Below, piece after piece: positions 1 through 10,830 of a stretch of 64,000 nucleotides of DNA. The position numbers and the translations under genes are program-made. The notes below the pieces were generated by a model, which was not told where the DNA came from, did no database searches, and saw nothing but the letters and a program-made list of their open reading frames with translations. Origin of the DNA: Mangifera indica (taxonomy: Eukaryota > Streptophyta > Magnoliopsida > Sapindales > Anacardiaceae); contig NC_058152.1 in the NCBI RefSeq assembly GCF_011075055.1, positions 5,952,001-6,016,000 of the forward strand. The letters are read 5' to 3'. The number at the start of each line of letters is the position of its first letter. Within the stretch, counting starts at the first letter, position 1.

Positions 1-239
1 TGGGGATGTCATGAAACTCTAGGTTCATCACTTTTGAAGGTGGATTTGTGAAGTTAAGTTTTTAGGGTTTGGGGGATTTGAAGTGATGAAGAGAGTGGGG
101 TGTGTGTGAGTGATTTATAAAAGGGAAATTTAAAAAAATGGCCGAAATGCCCTCCCATTAAGCAAAAATACCCAAAATCACTATTTCCAAGCCAAAATGC
201 CCAAAATCATTATTCCCAAACAAAAAATGCTTTTGACTT

Positions 240-1230
240 TTTTTAAAATACCAAAATTACCCTTCCCCTTATATTTATATAACTCTCCTCACTCACTATG
301 GGGTTAAATGTAATTTCAGATAAATATGGGGGCTTTTTGGATATTTTACATTGTAAAGGCATTTTGATATTTATTTATTTATTTCAAACTTTTTCTAAAA
401 TATCAAAATTACCCTTTCCCTCTTTTATATAACTCTCCTCACTCACTATAGGGGTTAAATATAATTTTAGATAAATATGGAGGGTTTTTGGATATTTTAC
501 ATTGTAAAGGCATTTTGATATTTATTTATTTATTTCAAACTTTTTCTAAAATGTCAAAATTACTCTTCCCCTTATCTATATAAACCCTCCTCACTCATTT
601 TATTTACACACATTTCTCATATCACTCAAACACTCACTCTCACTTTCATTTTTTGCCAACATCAATTAGTAAGAATTCGTTCGGACAAAAGAAGTTCGTA
701 TTTCTAAATTCGACTCGAAAAAATACTATTTATCGAAAAAATATATTTATGCCAATCTTAGCCTAAAATTTAATTTTATTTGTTAAGTCTAGTTTTTATG
801 TCATAATATGGGGTTAAATACAATGTTTGACAAGTATGGGGGGTTAAATGTAATTTAAGGTAAATATGAGGGGTTTTTGGATATTTTACATTGTAAAGGC
901 ATTTTCATATTTATTTATTTATTTCATTACTTTTTCTAAAATGTCAAAATTACCCTTCCCCTCATCTATATAAACCCTCCTCACTCATTTTATTTACACA
1001 CACTTCTCATATCACTCAAACACTCACTCTCACTTTCATTTTTTTTTCAACATCAATTAGTAGGGATTCGTTCGGACGAAAGAAGTTCGTATTTTTGAAT
1101 TCGACTCAAAAAAATACTATTCATCAAAAAAAGGTATTTATGCCAATCTTAGCCTAAAACTTAATTTTATTTGTTAAGTCTAGTTTTTATGTCATAATAT
1201 GGGGGTTAAATGCAATGTTTGACAATATTA
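240..1230. repeat. ~390-bp tandem duplication near left end of the MULE
   Basis: Two near-identical units, about 454-840 and 841-1230, repeat with a period of ~387-390 bp. A shorter third partial unit begins near 300. Each full unit contains a TATA-like motif followed by a pyrimidine-rich stretch (ctatataaaccctcctcact, near 576 and 966) and ends with gtctagtttttatgtcataa. The TATA plus leader-like sequence resembles a plant core promoter pointing rightward, but no open frame follows. It lies downstream of the minus-strand gene. Confidence 0.8.
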
Positions 1231-1395
1231 TTTAAAAAATGAAATCAAATACGATACATATCCATATATAACCACAAATAAAGTATATCATACACATATG
1301 CACATACAATAAATATATACATCTAAACATAAGAATAACGATAAATATACATCCGTGAGCTACTCGATACAATGAAAATACAACTGCGTCGCTAA

Positions 1396-2420
1396 TCATC
1401 GACGCATAGCGGTAGACGACTCTCGGGGAAAAACGTAGCTCCGTGATAACGCCAAACACTCAAAAAATCGTAACATAAACACGTCACAGTCATCGGAGCC
1501 CAATCCCTGCTGAGGGACATTCGACGTTCGATGCAAAGTGAGGGGATCACGTCGTGGAGTCCTCCCAGAAGCTGTCCAAAAACTCGTCGCCTTTAATAAC
1601 GCGAAAATAAAGGTCATGTACGGTCGCATGCGCTGCTCCAAAGTCCCTATATTCCCTGAATATGAAACCTCTGAATCGTATACCATAATCGATCACTCAC
1701 GAAAATCTATAACTTCGGCAACCCAATGTGCGTTCTCGAAGTTTATAGGGATGAAAACCTATAAACAATGAGATATTTTAGTTACTTATCATTGTCGTTA
1801 ACCAATTGAATGTAATAGAAATATATATAAACTCTACCTGATCGACCATCCCCCATGGTTTGTACAACAATCCCGGGGTGTACGCTGCATCAACCATCCT
1901 CGTGAAGAGCCCTAAACACTCAAACTCATCAATCAGTGTGGTCTACCAACTCTTCCAGGCCATCTCAATATGGCCTCCAAAGAATGTGTGGGCAGTCGTC
2001 CACCGCTGTGAGATAGTCGACTGGTGATCGTCCTGCTGCCAACGTAATAAAGCCAAAAAAGAATCCACATGCTAAAATGGTATAAACAAGTTCACGTGTT
2101 AGTTATTAATAAATATATCTAGCTATTTACCAAATTATATAGTATAGACAACTCACATCGTCGGTCAACCACTCGCGTTACTCTACAACAAGCCTCCAGA
2201 AGCTGTCCTTCGACTTCGATCCTATGAAGTACACATCATGTGTGTCAGAAGCCGCAGCTCTGGTATACCATGTGAGGAAAGATTCCTCACAGTCTGGCGC
2301 AGAGGATGGAATCGTCCTGAGTTGCCGTTTCACCCTCCCTCTGAGTGGATTTGTATACGGGGTGCGAACCAGTGGACCCTTCCGGACGATCCGACCACGT
2401 GTTGTATGAACCAATTGCAT
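1396..2420 (-). pseudogene. Ulp1-like (C48) cysteine protease domain, C-terminal half of the MULE gene, disrupted
   Basis: The C-terminal block reads on the minus strand from 1760 to 1396. It contains FENAHWVAEVIDF (the His-Trp of the C48 catalytic centre), MVYDSEVSYSG (the region of the catalytic Asp) and VPQQGLGSDDCDVFMLRFFE (the Gln and catalytic Cys region, 1396-1686). Upstream, 2420-2178 encodes a basic linker with TPYTNP and a tryptophan-rich segment typical of plant DUF1985/Ulp1 proteins. About 2040-1840 gives further protease sequence (TPGLLYKPWG). An in-frame TGA at 1693-1695 separates the His motif from the Asp motif, and the residue after the catalytic Cys is Asp instead of the usual Gly. 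C48 proteases cleave SUMO or related modifiers from proteins. The copy is probably inactive unless the stop is spliced or read through. Confidence 0.7.
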
Positions 2421-2631
2421 GTTACAAAAAAATATTAATTCCTTATTTCATTCAACAAAAACATACACATTATTCGATTTATGTTACCTTCTCTATGTAT
2501 GCGAGAGGAGGTTTAACTGGAGAATCCTGAGAAGCGGTCAAGTCAACAACGCGTGCTCCGTCGACAGACTGCATAATTATATATTAAAACATCTTAGTGA
2601 CATGTATTTATCAATTATATTTATTTAGTAA

Positions 2632-4316
2632 TTATAATTGACAAACCTCAATGTGAACGGTCTCAGAAACATCCTCCTGGAAGTCCTCCTCCTGTGAACT
2701 AATATTCACAAGCTTTTTGGTCGAGCCCGGGATATTAGCAAGTAACCAGAGTCGCTCGTCCTGAAAAAGAGACAAAACATCATTTAAAAAAATATATAAT
2801 ATTAAAGACAAATTGATCAATGATATTTCTTAAATCCCCATAACCTGAACTTCCGGGGAAGGTGTTCGGAGATAACCCTCGATCGATGATATGTCAATGT
2901 CGAGTCCCTATATGCATCAAAAGGAAAAATGGTTAATGATATTTAATATAAAATATCATATGAACAATAATTTTCATACCTCTAGTGGACGATCTAAAAC
3001 GATAGGAGATCCGATCGGTAAACCCTCCTCATGACGAAGACCCTATACAAATATATACCATGAATTAATCGATAACCCAATAGTATTAAAAATTAAGTTA
3101 TAATGATAAGTGACATACCTCAGATCGGATCGGTGAAGTCACTGAAGGGTTAACCGGTGTCCCATCCTGTCGACTACCCTAAGATAATAGTAATATTAAA
3201 TCTATTCAGTGAAATTTTATATATAATGATATTGTAATATAATAACAACATTGGGGCATTAAATATAAATTTGAAATTACATACGTACCTCATGTGACTG
3301 ATGGGATGGTATTGCGATATCAATGGGGGAGGTTGTCCCAATAACGTCGTCCCTCTCCTGTACGAATGTAATAATAGTTGTCAGAATAATTACACTGTAG
3401 ACATTTTATATAAGTAATAAATTAGAAGTAGTTTTACAACCTCAGCGACGGGGGCTGGATATGTACGCGTGACGATGTCCTCCAAACGAGTCATACGATC
3501 CTCTAATCGAGTCATCTGGAAAGAAATATCGTCATGTAATCGAGACATCTGAGAAGAGATATCGTCGCGAAAACTCGATATCTCACATAAAATCGTAGCA
3601 CCCCAGTGCGCTAATGTAACATTTGATGTAGAAATACGGGGTGATACGAATGGGGGACACTGCTCGCGGGCATGATAGGTAGTGCGGTCCTCCACTCCAG
3701 GATGGTCTGTCGTCCGTGGGCTCTGAACAACAGGGAAACATATAGGCTGCTCCATAACAGGAGGCTGAATAGGCTCCTCATGTGTCTCAAAAGTCTCGAC
3801 GGGTACATCTGAAAGTCCTGAGGATGGATAAGCCCCATCTCTAGTCGCGATCGAAACCGAAGAAGATGAGGAGGAATCAACATCGGGTGAACCAGTGTAC
3901 TCACGAATCTCAATATACCACGGTAAACCCTCCTCGATCGATGATGGACGAAGAGGGAATGTGACATCCTCCTAATGATGAAGATATATAAGTCAAAATA
4001 ATTGTAACACATAATGAATTAATCGACTTATTAATTAAATAGTACATACCGGATCACCAGTAAAAATACGACCGATATGAGTCTAACCAGGGACGTCTCG
4101 CGTACGCCACCTAAACATCCGTGGGAACGAATAGGGATGGATAAGGTCAATCCAATCGTGTAACGTCTCTAGAGTCTCATATATCCAGTACTGTAATACA
4201 TTCATTTAAGATGTAAATAAATCAATTTATATTTTTTTCAATTAATAAATATAAATAATAATATAAAACTTACCTGAAATGTGAAAGAAAATCCGTAAAG
4301 GTCGTATTTACGAATT
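2632..4316 (-). pseudogene. Linker/coiled-coil exons of the MULE DUF1985-Ulp1 gene
   Basis: Between the DUF1985 block and the protease block, the minus strand holds short coding stretches separated by AT-rich intron-like DNA. About 4316-4035 gives a segment with YWIYETLETLHDWI and PRMFRWRTRDVPG, a pattern typical of the region after DUF1985. It is interrupted by an in-frame TAG at 4083-4085. A serine-rich stretch follows (about 3960-3760). The 3755-3390 block has heptad-like repeats (RLHDDISFQMTRLEDRMTRL), a likely coiled coil. 2820-2632 is another short open stretch. Exon borders were not resolved. Known family members are multi-exon genes of this layout. Confidence 0.55.
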
Positions 4317-4393
4317 TTAGGCATTCATCCGAAACATACTCTCTCACTTGCCTGTGACATAGAATCGTATGTCATCTGTCATACAACAACGCC

Positions 4394-5032
4394 CTAGGGG
4401 TAGGAATTGAACCCGTCCAAATGATCAACTAACTGAAAGTAATCCGTAGACACCTTCTTTCGTCGATCAATCCCCAACAAAACAATGTGAAGAATATACA
4501 ACAAGGCCATCTTAACAACGTCAATATCGTCATCCCCCCATGGCCTTGACAAGAAAACACGCTCTAAGTCGTGATACTGCACCGTCAAAAAACCTCGAAA
4601 GTATGTATCTCTGATTCTATGACCGGATAAGCGAGGCATATAAGAAGAAACATCAGTCCGTCGACTAAACGAAAGACCTGTCACCAGCGCAAACTCAAAC
4701 GAGCTAAATCTCACATCAATCCCACTAATCCTGAACCAAAACTCATCTCTGGCAGAAGGTCGATGTAACTGTCGGAGTAGAAAAATATAAACCAACATCC
4801 CGAAGAATTTGGTTTCGGGTAAACGAAGGAGATACCGGAAACATGACCTCTCAAATAGTCGTAGCTGATCTACGGTCAATGTAGAAGTAACCCGAGATAA
4901 TGCGGCATGATGTGCATGACATATCGCATCTGCCCGGAAGTGTCTAGACTCGTCGGGGAATCGTAGCTCGCTGTCAACCCGTCTCCTTTTACGAGAAATA
5001 TCCTGTAACAATATAAAAAACTCATTAGACAT
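4394..5032 (-). pseudogene. DUF1985 domain, N-terminal exon of the MULE gene
   Basis: A 212-residue open frame on the minus strand. Residues ~55-165 match the DUF1985 pattern: a Cys/Phe-rich start (LFERSCFRYLLRLPE), then DEFWFRISGIDVRFSSFEFA followed by LVTGLSF, then VFLSRPWGDDDIDVVKMALLYILHIVLLG. DUF1985 is a plant domain of unknown biochemical role, found mostly N-terminal to Ulp1-type proteases inside transposons. The frame itself is intact, but the downstream exons carry stops, so the gene is called a pseudogene. The protein could begin at the first Met of this frame (MSNEFFILLQ) or further upstream. Confidence 0.75.
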
Positions 5033-5149
5033 TCATAAAAACAAATACGTAAACAAATGTATTTGTGGGAAAACCTAAAAAGATGAAAAATACCAAATAA
5101 TCAAAAAGAAAATGACAAAACTTAAAAAACAAGATTTAAGTGTCTGTTA

Positions 5150-6965
5150 ACGATGAAATTCGAATAAATGAAATTGAAATTCGAATTCTACACGTTCAAC
5201 TACCCTACAATGTTAAGAAACGAAAAATCGATAGAAAATCTATCAAATACGAGTCGATATAGCCAAAAAAGGTGAAATTCAGAAAAACTGTAATGAAATC
5301 TGATTTCTATCGAATGTTAACAATCGAAAAATCGACAAAAAATAAGAAAATATGAGTTGATATATCCAGAAAAACTGAAATTCGAATTCTAAAAGTTGAA
5401 AAATCCTAGAACGGCAATAATTAAAAAATCCTTTGAAAATCTGAAATATACGAGTAGAAATCTCATAAAATGGTGAAATTCGAAAAAACAGAAATGACAT
5501 TCGAGTTCTAAAAGTTGAAAAACCCTAGAATGACAAAAATTGAAAAATCCTTCGGAAATCTAAAAAATACGAGTTAAAATCTCGTAAAACAAGAAAATTC
5601 TAAAAAACGAAACTGAAATTCGAATTCTAAAGTTGAAAAACCCTAAAGTGGCAACAATCGAAAAATCCTTCAAAAATCTGAAAAATACGAGTCAAAATCT
5701 CGTAAAACGGTGAAATTCAAAAAAACGAAAATAGAATTCGAATTCTAAAAGTTGAAAAACCTTAGAATGACAACAATCGAAAAATCTTTCAAAAATCTGA
5801 AAAATACGAATCGAAATCTTGAAAAACAGTGAAATTCGAAAAAACGAAACTGAAATTCAAATTCTAAAATTTGAAAAACCCTAGAATAGCAACAATCGAA
5901 AATTCCTTCGAAAATCTGAAAAATACGAGTCGAAATCTCATAAAACGGTGAAATTCGAAAAAACGGAAATTGAATTCTAATTCTAAAAGTTGAAAAACCC
6001 TAGAATGGCAACAATCAAACAATCCTTCAGAAATTTGAAATATACGAGTCGGAATCTTACAAAACGGTGAAATTTGAAAAAACGGAACTGAAATTCGAAT
6101 TCTAAACGTTGAAAAACCCTAGAGTGACAGCAATCAAAAAATCCTTCGAAAATCTGAAAAATACGAGTCAGAATCTCGTAAAACGGTAAAATTCGAAAAA
6201 ACAGAAATAGAATTCGAATTCTAAAAGTTGAAAAACCCTAGAATGACAACAATCAAAAAATCCTTCGGAAATCTGGAAAATACGAGTCGAAATCTCGTAA
6301 AACTATGAAATTCGAAAAAACGAAACTGAAATTCGAATTCTAAAATTTGAAAAACCCTAGAATAGCAACAATCGAAAATTCCTTCGAAAATCTAAAAAAT
6401 AAGAGTGAAAATCTCGTAAAACGGTAAAATTTGAAAAAGGAAACTGAAAATCGAATTCTAAAAGTTGAAAAACCCTAGAATGGCAACAATTGAAAAATCC
6501 TTCGGAAATTTGAAAAATACTAGTCAAAATCTCGTAAAACGGTGAAATTCGAAAAAATGGAACTGAAATTCGAATTCTAAAAGTTGAAAAATCCTAGAAC
6601 GGCAACAATCGAAAAAACCTTCGAAAAGCTATAATATATGAGTCGAAATCTCGTAAAACGGTGAAATTCGATAAAACGAAAATGGAATTCGAGTTTTAAA
6701 AGTTGAAAAACCCTAGATAGCAACAATCGAAAATTCTTTCGAAAATCTAAAAAATACGAGTCGAAATCTCGTAAAACGATAAAATTCGAAAAAGGAAACT
6801 GAAAATCGAATTCTAAAAGTTGAAAAACCCTAGAATGGGAACAATCGAAAAATCCTTCAGAAATTTGAAAAATACGAGTCAAAATCTCGCAAAACATTGA
6901 AATTCGAAAAGACGGAACTAAAATTCGAATTCTAAAACTTGAAAAACCCTAAAACAGAAAAAACG
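5150..6965. repeat. ~118-bp tandem array inside the MULE (about 14 clear units)
   Basis: The phrase (c)cctagaa... recurs near 5405, 5523, 5641, 5761, 5880, 5999, 6118, 6239, 6358, 6477, 6593, 6712, 6830 and 6949, giving a period of 116-121 bp. Each unit carries the same landmarks: gaattcgaattctaaaagtt, then aaccctagaatggcaacaat, then atacgagtcgaaatctcgta. The copies differ by scattered substitutions and small indels. The array starts degenerate at about 5150 and fades near 6965. It sits just upstream of the minus-strand DUF1985 frame. Apparent minus-strand open frames within it simply repeat the unit and are not a gene. Confidence 0.9.
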
Positions 6966-7066
6966 GATATAAAATTCGAAAACTATATGATTAGAAACCC
7001 TAGATAAGAAAATTCTCAATTTACCCCCTCATGAAAACTCCTATTCTAAACAGATCCACTGTTATA

Positions 7067-8260
7067 TGACAAATATCAGAAAAACCCGCTTTGTTCTAAG
7101 GAATCTCACGGCGTCCCAATATTTTAAAAAAGCTAATTTACACCCTTAAAAAAGGCCAATCACTGCTGAACGTGGGATGAACGCACTTGACGTGGGAAAT
7201 ACTGTTCCCACGTCGGCCTGCCGCACTCTTCGGCAGCCATTTTCGACCAAAATTTGGTTGTTTTGGCCTCCGATTTCCACATAAAACAAATCTACACGTT
7301 GTATAACATAAAACCCCTCAATCAATTCAACCAAAACAACCAAGAATCGAAACATTTTAAGCATTGTTCAACATCGAAACCCTAAAATTTCAAGGCGCAA
7401 AATCTCAATCAAATCTCAATAACATGAGCAATAACTTGATTCAAATAAGATAACGGGAGATATACTAACCTTATTTGCCATTTGCGGATGCCGGAAAGCA
7501 AGAAAATCGGCGAAAATCTACTCGGCCGTGAGATGAACGTGGTGCCATGAAAAGTTTTGATTTTTCTTTGAAATGCACAGTAAAATCGCAAAATTTACCG
7601 TGGGAAATAAGTCATTTGGTTGTGTTTATATAAGGGGCATTTTTGTTATTTAACCAAACTCACGTTGACGTGACAAATTACAAAAAAACCCAACGTGGGC
7701 TAAGGATCTCCCATGACGCCCCAATATTTTAAAAAAGCTAATTTACCCCCCAAAAAACGGTCAAAGTCTATTGAGCGTGGGATGCACCTACTTGACGTGG
7801 GAAACACTATTCCCACGTCGGACTGCCGATCTCTTCGGCAGCCATTTTCGACCACATTTTGGTCGTTTCGGCCTCCGATTTTTACGAAAATCAAATCTAC
7901 ACGTTGTATAACACAAAAGCCCTTAATCAATTCAACGAAAACAACAAGAATCAAAACATTTTAAGCATTATTCAAACCGTAAACCCTAAAATTTCAAACC
8001 CAAAAATCTCAATCAAATCTCAATAATATGAGTAATAACTTGATCCAAACAAGATCACGGGAGATATACTAACCTTCTTTGCCATTTTCGGTTACCGGAA
8101 AGCAAGAAAATCGGCCAAAATGATGTTCGCCGTGGGAGGTGGGGTTTTCTTTGAATTGCATAGTGAAAATTTGCTATGTTTATATATGTGGGCAGTTTCG
8201 TCATTTCACAAAACCTGGGCATTTTTGCTTAAACCTGAATTTTTTGGGCAATTTCGCTTG
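7067..8260. repeat. ~600-bp direct duplication with conserved paired hairpins near right end of the MULE
   Basis: Two units, about 7067-7669 and 7670-8260, align over nearly their whole length with a period of ~603 bp (for example caatattttaaaaaagctaa in both). Each contains two adjacent palindromes. The first has arms GACGTGGGAA/TTCCCACGTC (7189-7214 and 7794-7819), and the second has arms CTGCCG/CGGCAG (7218-7236 and 7823-7841). The ACGTGG core resembles plant G-box/ABRE elements. The unit lies 5' of the minus-strand gene, beyond the 118-bp array, where a promoter or transposase binding region would be expected. Confidence 0.8.
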
Positions 8261-8305
8261 GACCCCTTTAATTTTGCCTATTTTTAATAATTTTCCTTTA
8301 TAAAA

Positions 8306-9846
8306 TGAGTACACATGTATGAGATAATGATTGATTGATATAATTAAAATACTAAAGAAACTGCAAAAACAAAATGAAAACTAAGTTATTAGATATAAAT
8401 AAATTTGATTAAGAGATTAAAAAAAGTTTGAAGTTTTAAAAAAGTTAGTTTTTTAAGTAAAATTTTAGAGTTTTCTTTCGTTACAATATAAATATAAGTA
8501 ACATAAATACACAGATAATTTTATATCATTTGAGAATAAATAAAAACCAAAATCTGGAGGGTCAGCTCACCATTTTTTAAATACTATCCTTGGTTGTATT
8601 AATTTAAAAGAAACTATAATTTAGTATACTTTAATAACTTATTAAAAAACTAGTTCGGCCAACCGCAATTCTATAGATTGGTTCGTTTATGGCTGACATG
8701 ACACATCTTGCTATATTGTGAGACAGGCTGTGGACAAAGCCCATACTATAGTGGGTCTTGGCTTGCTCAACCTGGCACGGTGCATTGCCGTCCCTAGTAG
8801 GGCCATAATATTTTGTATGAGGAAGAAGAAATCTAATGAGGAATTAAAAAAAAATCATTCCGTCAAAAAGTGGACGTCATCGGTGGTGTATTATTTATTT
8901 TATAATATTTGTTTTATTATTTAAAACAAATAGCCCCCACCCGATAAAACACCTCACCTATTTATTTTATTTTATTTTTCAATGCATCATCTCTTCACGT
9001 TACCACCTTGACCTAACCCTCCATGTACCTGCTCCGCCTTAACTCTACAGAATAATTTTAAAAAATGGACAAAAATGTCTCTCAAAACCGTCATATATAA
9101 ATACCATTCCAACCTATTAAAACTTGTAGCTTGTTTTAAGTAAAACTGAAATTAGATGTGAATGATTAATACAAAACATCACAGACTCACAAGCCAATTC
9201 TAACTTGGGAAAAGATATATAATATTCCAGGGATTGGAATTAAGTACTAATATAAAGATAGAATAATGTTATAGTTCTACATTTTTTGTTACATAAATTG
9301 TTATATATGATATGTTATTCATTTTTTCTTCCCAACTTTTTTTTTTTCATTCTTCTCATTTCTCATTTCTTACCATAAAATGTGTAGAATTTAATGCAAA
9401 ATGTCAATTTTTTAAATTTTTATTTGAGAATTTATAATGGAAAATCATAAAAATTGATGAATGTAATTCGCGGTTTCATTTCGTGGAATGTTTTAGCACT
9501 AGCAACCCTTTGACCTATTTTTAGTTGTTCAATTACACGTTGTTATTGCCTGCAACCCTTGTGTCTAGCTTTCAACATTTGGGCACACATGTTTTATTTT
9601 TGTGTCGTATATTGAATTTACACATCTTGGTTTTACATAAATTATTAATCAAATTGACGTAAATGAGATGATCAGTTCCCTTTTTGAGTTTTTTTAATCT
9701 TGTAGGGAAAATTGTCAAAAATAAACTTAAAGAAGACTGATTCACCCTCATGTGAAAGATCGAGTATTAGGGTTTCACTTACATTGGATGATTATGGTCT
9801 TCATTTTTAATACAAAAATGAATTGGATTTTTCAGGTAAAAGTGGG
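8306..9846. other. Intergenic, no gene seen
   Basis: AT-rich sequence between two Mutator-like elements. Open frames are short and lack recognisable motifs. A GC-richer patch at about 8650-8820 may be a relic of a repeat, but I could not classify it. Confidence 0.6.
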
Positions 9847-10005
9847 GTTTTCATGGGGATATTAATTAAAATAGGCAAAAATTTTTTCGCTTATACTTTT
9901 TTAGGCAAACACACAGTAGTTTTACTTTTATAAGCAAATTTTTTTATAACTCCAAAAATACCCTCACAGCCCTATAGCTGTAGGCGCTAGAAGGAAGGTG
10001 TGGTG

Positions 10006-10130
10006 CGTGCGGTGCGTGCGGAGTGCGCGCAGTGCGCGCAGTGCGTACAGAGTGCGCACACCCTCATATATATATATATATATGTATATAAACAAAATGC
10101 GGGGGTGCGTGCAGTGCGTGCAGTGCGTGC
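10006..10130. repeat. GC-rich 9-bp tandem repeats (gtgcgtgcr) inside the foldback element
   Basis: Runs of gtgcgtgcg, gtgcgcgca, gtgcgtaca and gtgcgtgca occur at 10006-10065 and 10104-10132. A degenerate mirror lies in the right arm (10575-10680). They stand out sharply from the surrounding A/T sequence. Confidence 0.8.
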
Positions 10131-10140
10131 ACCCTTTCTT

Positions 10141-10560
10141 ATATATATATATATATTAAATATTATAATATTTAATATAATATACATAAATAATAATAAT
10201 AATAATTTTTAAATATATATTATATATAATATTATAATATAATAAATATATATAATAATATAATATATATTTAAAAATTATTATTATTATTTATATATAT
10301 ATATTATATTAAATATTATAATATTTATTATATATATATTTATTATATTTTTTAAATATTATATATATATATTAAATATTATAATATTTAATATAATATA
10401 TAAAAATAATAATAATAATAATTTTTAAATATATATAATAATATAATATATATTTAAAAATTATTATTATTATTATTTATCTATATTATATTAAATATTA
10501 TAATATTTAATATTTATTTATTATAATTTTTAAATATTATATTATATTTTTTAATATATA
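10141..10560. repeat. A/T-only palindromes at the centre of the foldback element
   Basis: Two adjacent long palindromes (about 10141-10330 and 10360-10520) are built from the same modules: ttaaatattataatatttaa, runs of aat/att, and aaatatatataataatataa. Together they form a direct duplication of ~220 bp. This region should extrude strong hairpins and is prone to assembly error. Confidence 0.75.
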
Positions 10561-10830
10561 TATAAAAGAAAGTGTGCACGCAGTTGTTTATATATATTAT
10601 ATGAGGGTACGCGTACTTTGTACGCACTGCACACTGGGCACGCACTGCGTACGCACCACGCGCATCGCGTGCACTACACCTTCCTTCCAGCGCCTACAAC
10701 TACAGGGCTGGAAGGGTATTTTTGGAGTTACAAAAAAAATTGCTTATAAAAGTAAAATTACTGTGTGTTTGCCTAAAAAGGTATAAGCGGAAAATTTTTT
10801 ACCTATTTTAATTAATATTCCGTTTTCATG

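Larger units (their letters stand above)
123..8296. mobile_element. Mutator-like element (MULE) carrying a DUF1985/Ulp1-type gene
   Basis: Seen: the 9-bp direct repeat TTTATAAAA lies at 114-122 and again at 8297-8305, exactly bracketing this interval. The ends form a short degenerate inverted repeat: GGGAAATTTAAAAAAATGGC on the left against GGAAAATTATTAAAAATAGG on the reverse complement of the right end. A 9-bp target-site duplication with G-rich ends is the hallmark of Mutator-like elements. Inside is a minus-strand pseudogene (DUF1985 plus C48 protease), a ~118-bp tandem array, a ~600-bp duplication near the right end and a ~390-bp duplication near the left end. No MURA-type transposase can be read in any frame, so I infer a non-autonomous element. 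MULEs carrying ULP-like genes (the Kaonashi type) are known in Arabidopsis and other plants, and this fits that class. Confidence 0.8.
9856..10821. mobile_element. Foldback Mutator-like MITE, 966 bp, with perfect 9-bp target duplication
   Basis: Seen: the direct repeat GTTTTCATG occurs at 9847-9855 and 10822-10830. Between them the ends are inverted repeats of about 165 bp (9856-10020 and 10660-10821). They start GGGATATTAATTAAAATAGG on the left and GGAATATTAATTAAAATAGG on the reverse complement of the right, and remain ~90% alike through ggcaaacacacagta and gtaggcgct. Inside each arm are GC-rich 9-10-bp repeats of the gtgcgtgcg type, and the centre (10141-10560) is almost pure A/T palindromes. 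There is no coding capacity. The 9-bp duplication and long inverted repeats indicate a Mutator-like MITE. Confidence 0.85.

Noticed and set aside
5279..6897. Minus-strand open frames (phenylalanine-rich) at 5279-5500 and 6577-6897
   Set aside because: They repeat the same peptide every ~118 bp because they lie in the tandem array. There is no independent coding evidence.
5150..6965. CRISPR-like array
   Set aside because: The units are contiguous 118-bp tandem repeats without unique spacers, in a plant genome.
7700..7964. Open frames on both strands at 7700-7964 and 7146-7364
   Set aside because: They lie in the 600-bp duplication, overlap each other on opposite strands and match no family.
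8718..8924. Short open frame at 8718-8924
   Set aside because: No motif, no splice partners, AT-rich 3' half.
9987..10212. Open frames rich in Ala-Arg-Thr or Ala-Val-Arg in the foldback element
   Set aside because: They are products of the gtgcgtgcg repeats and open on both strands.
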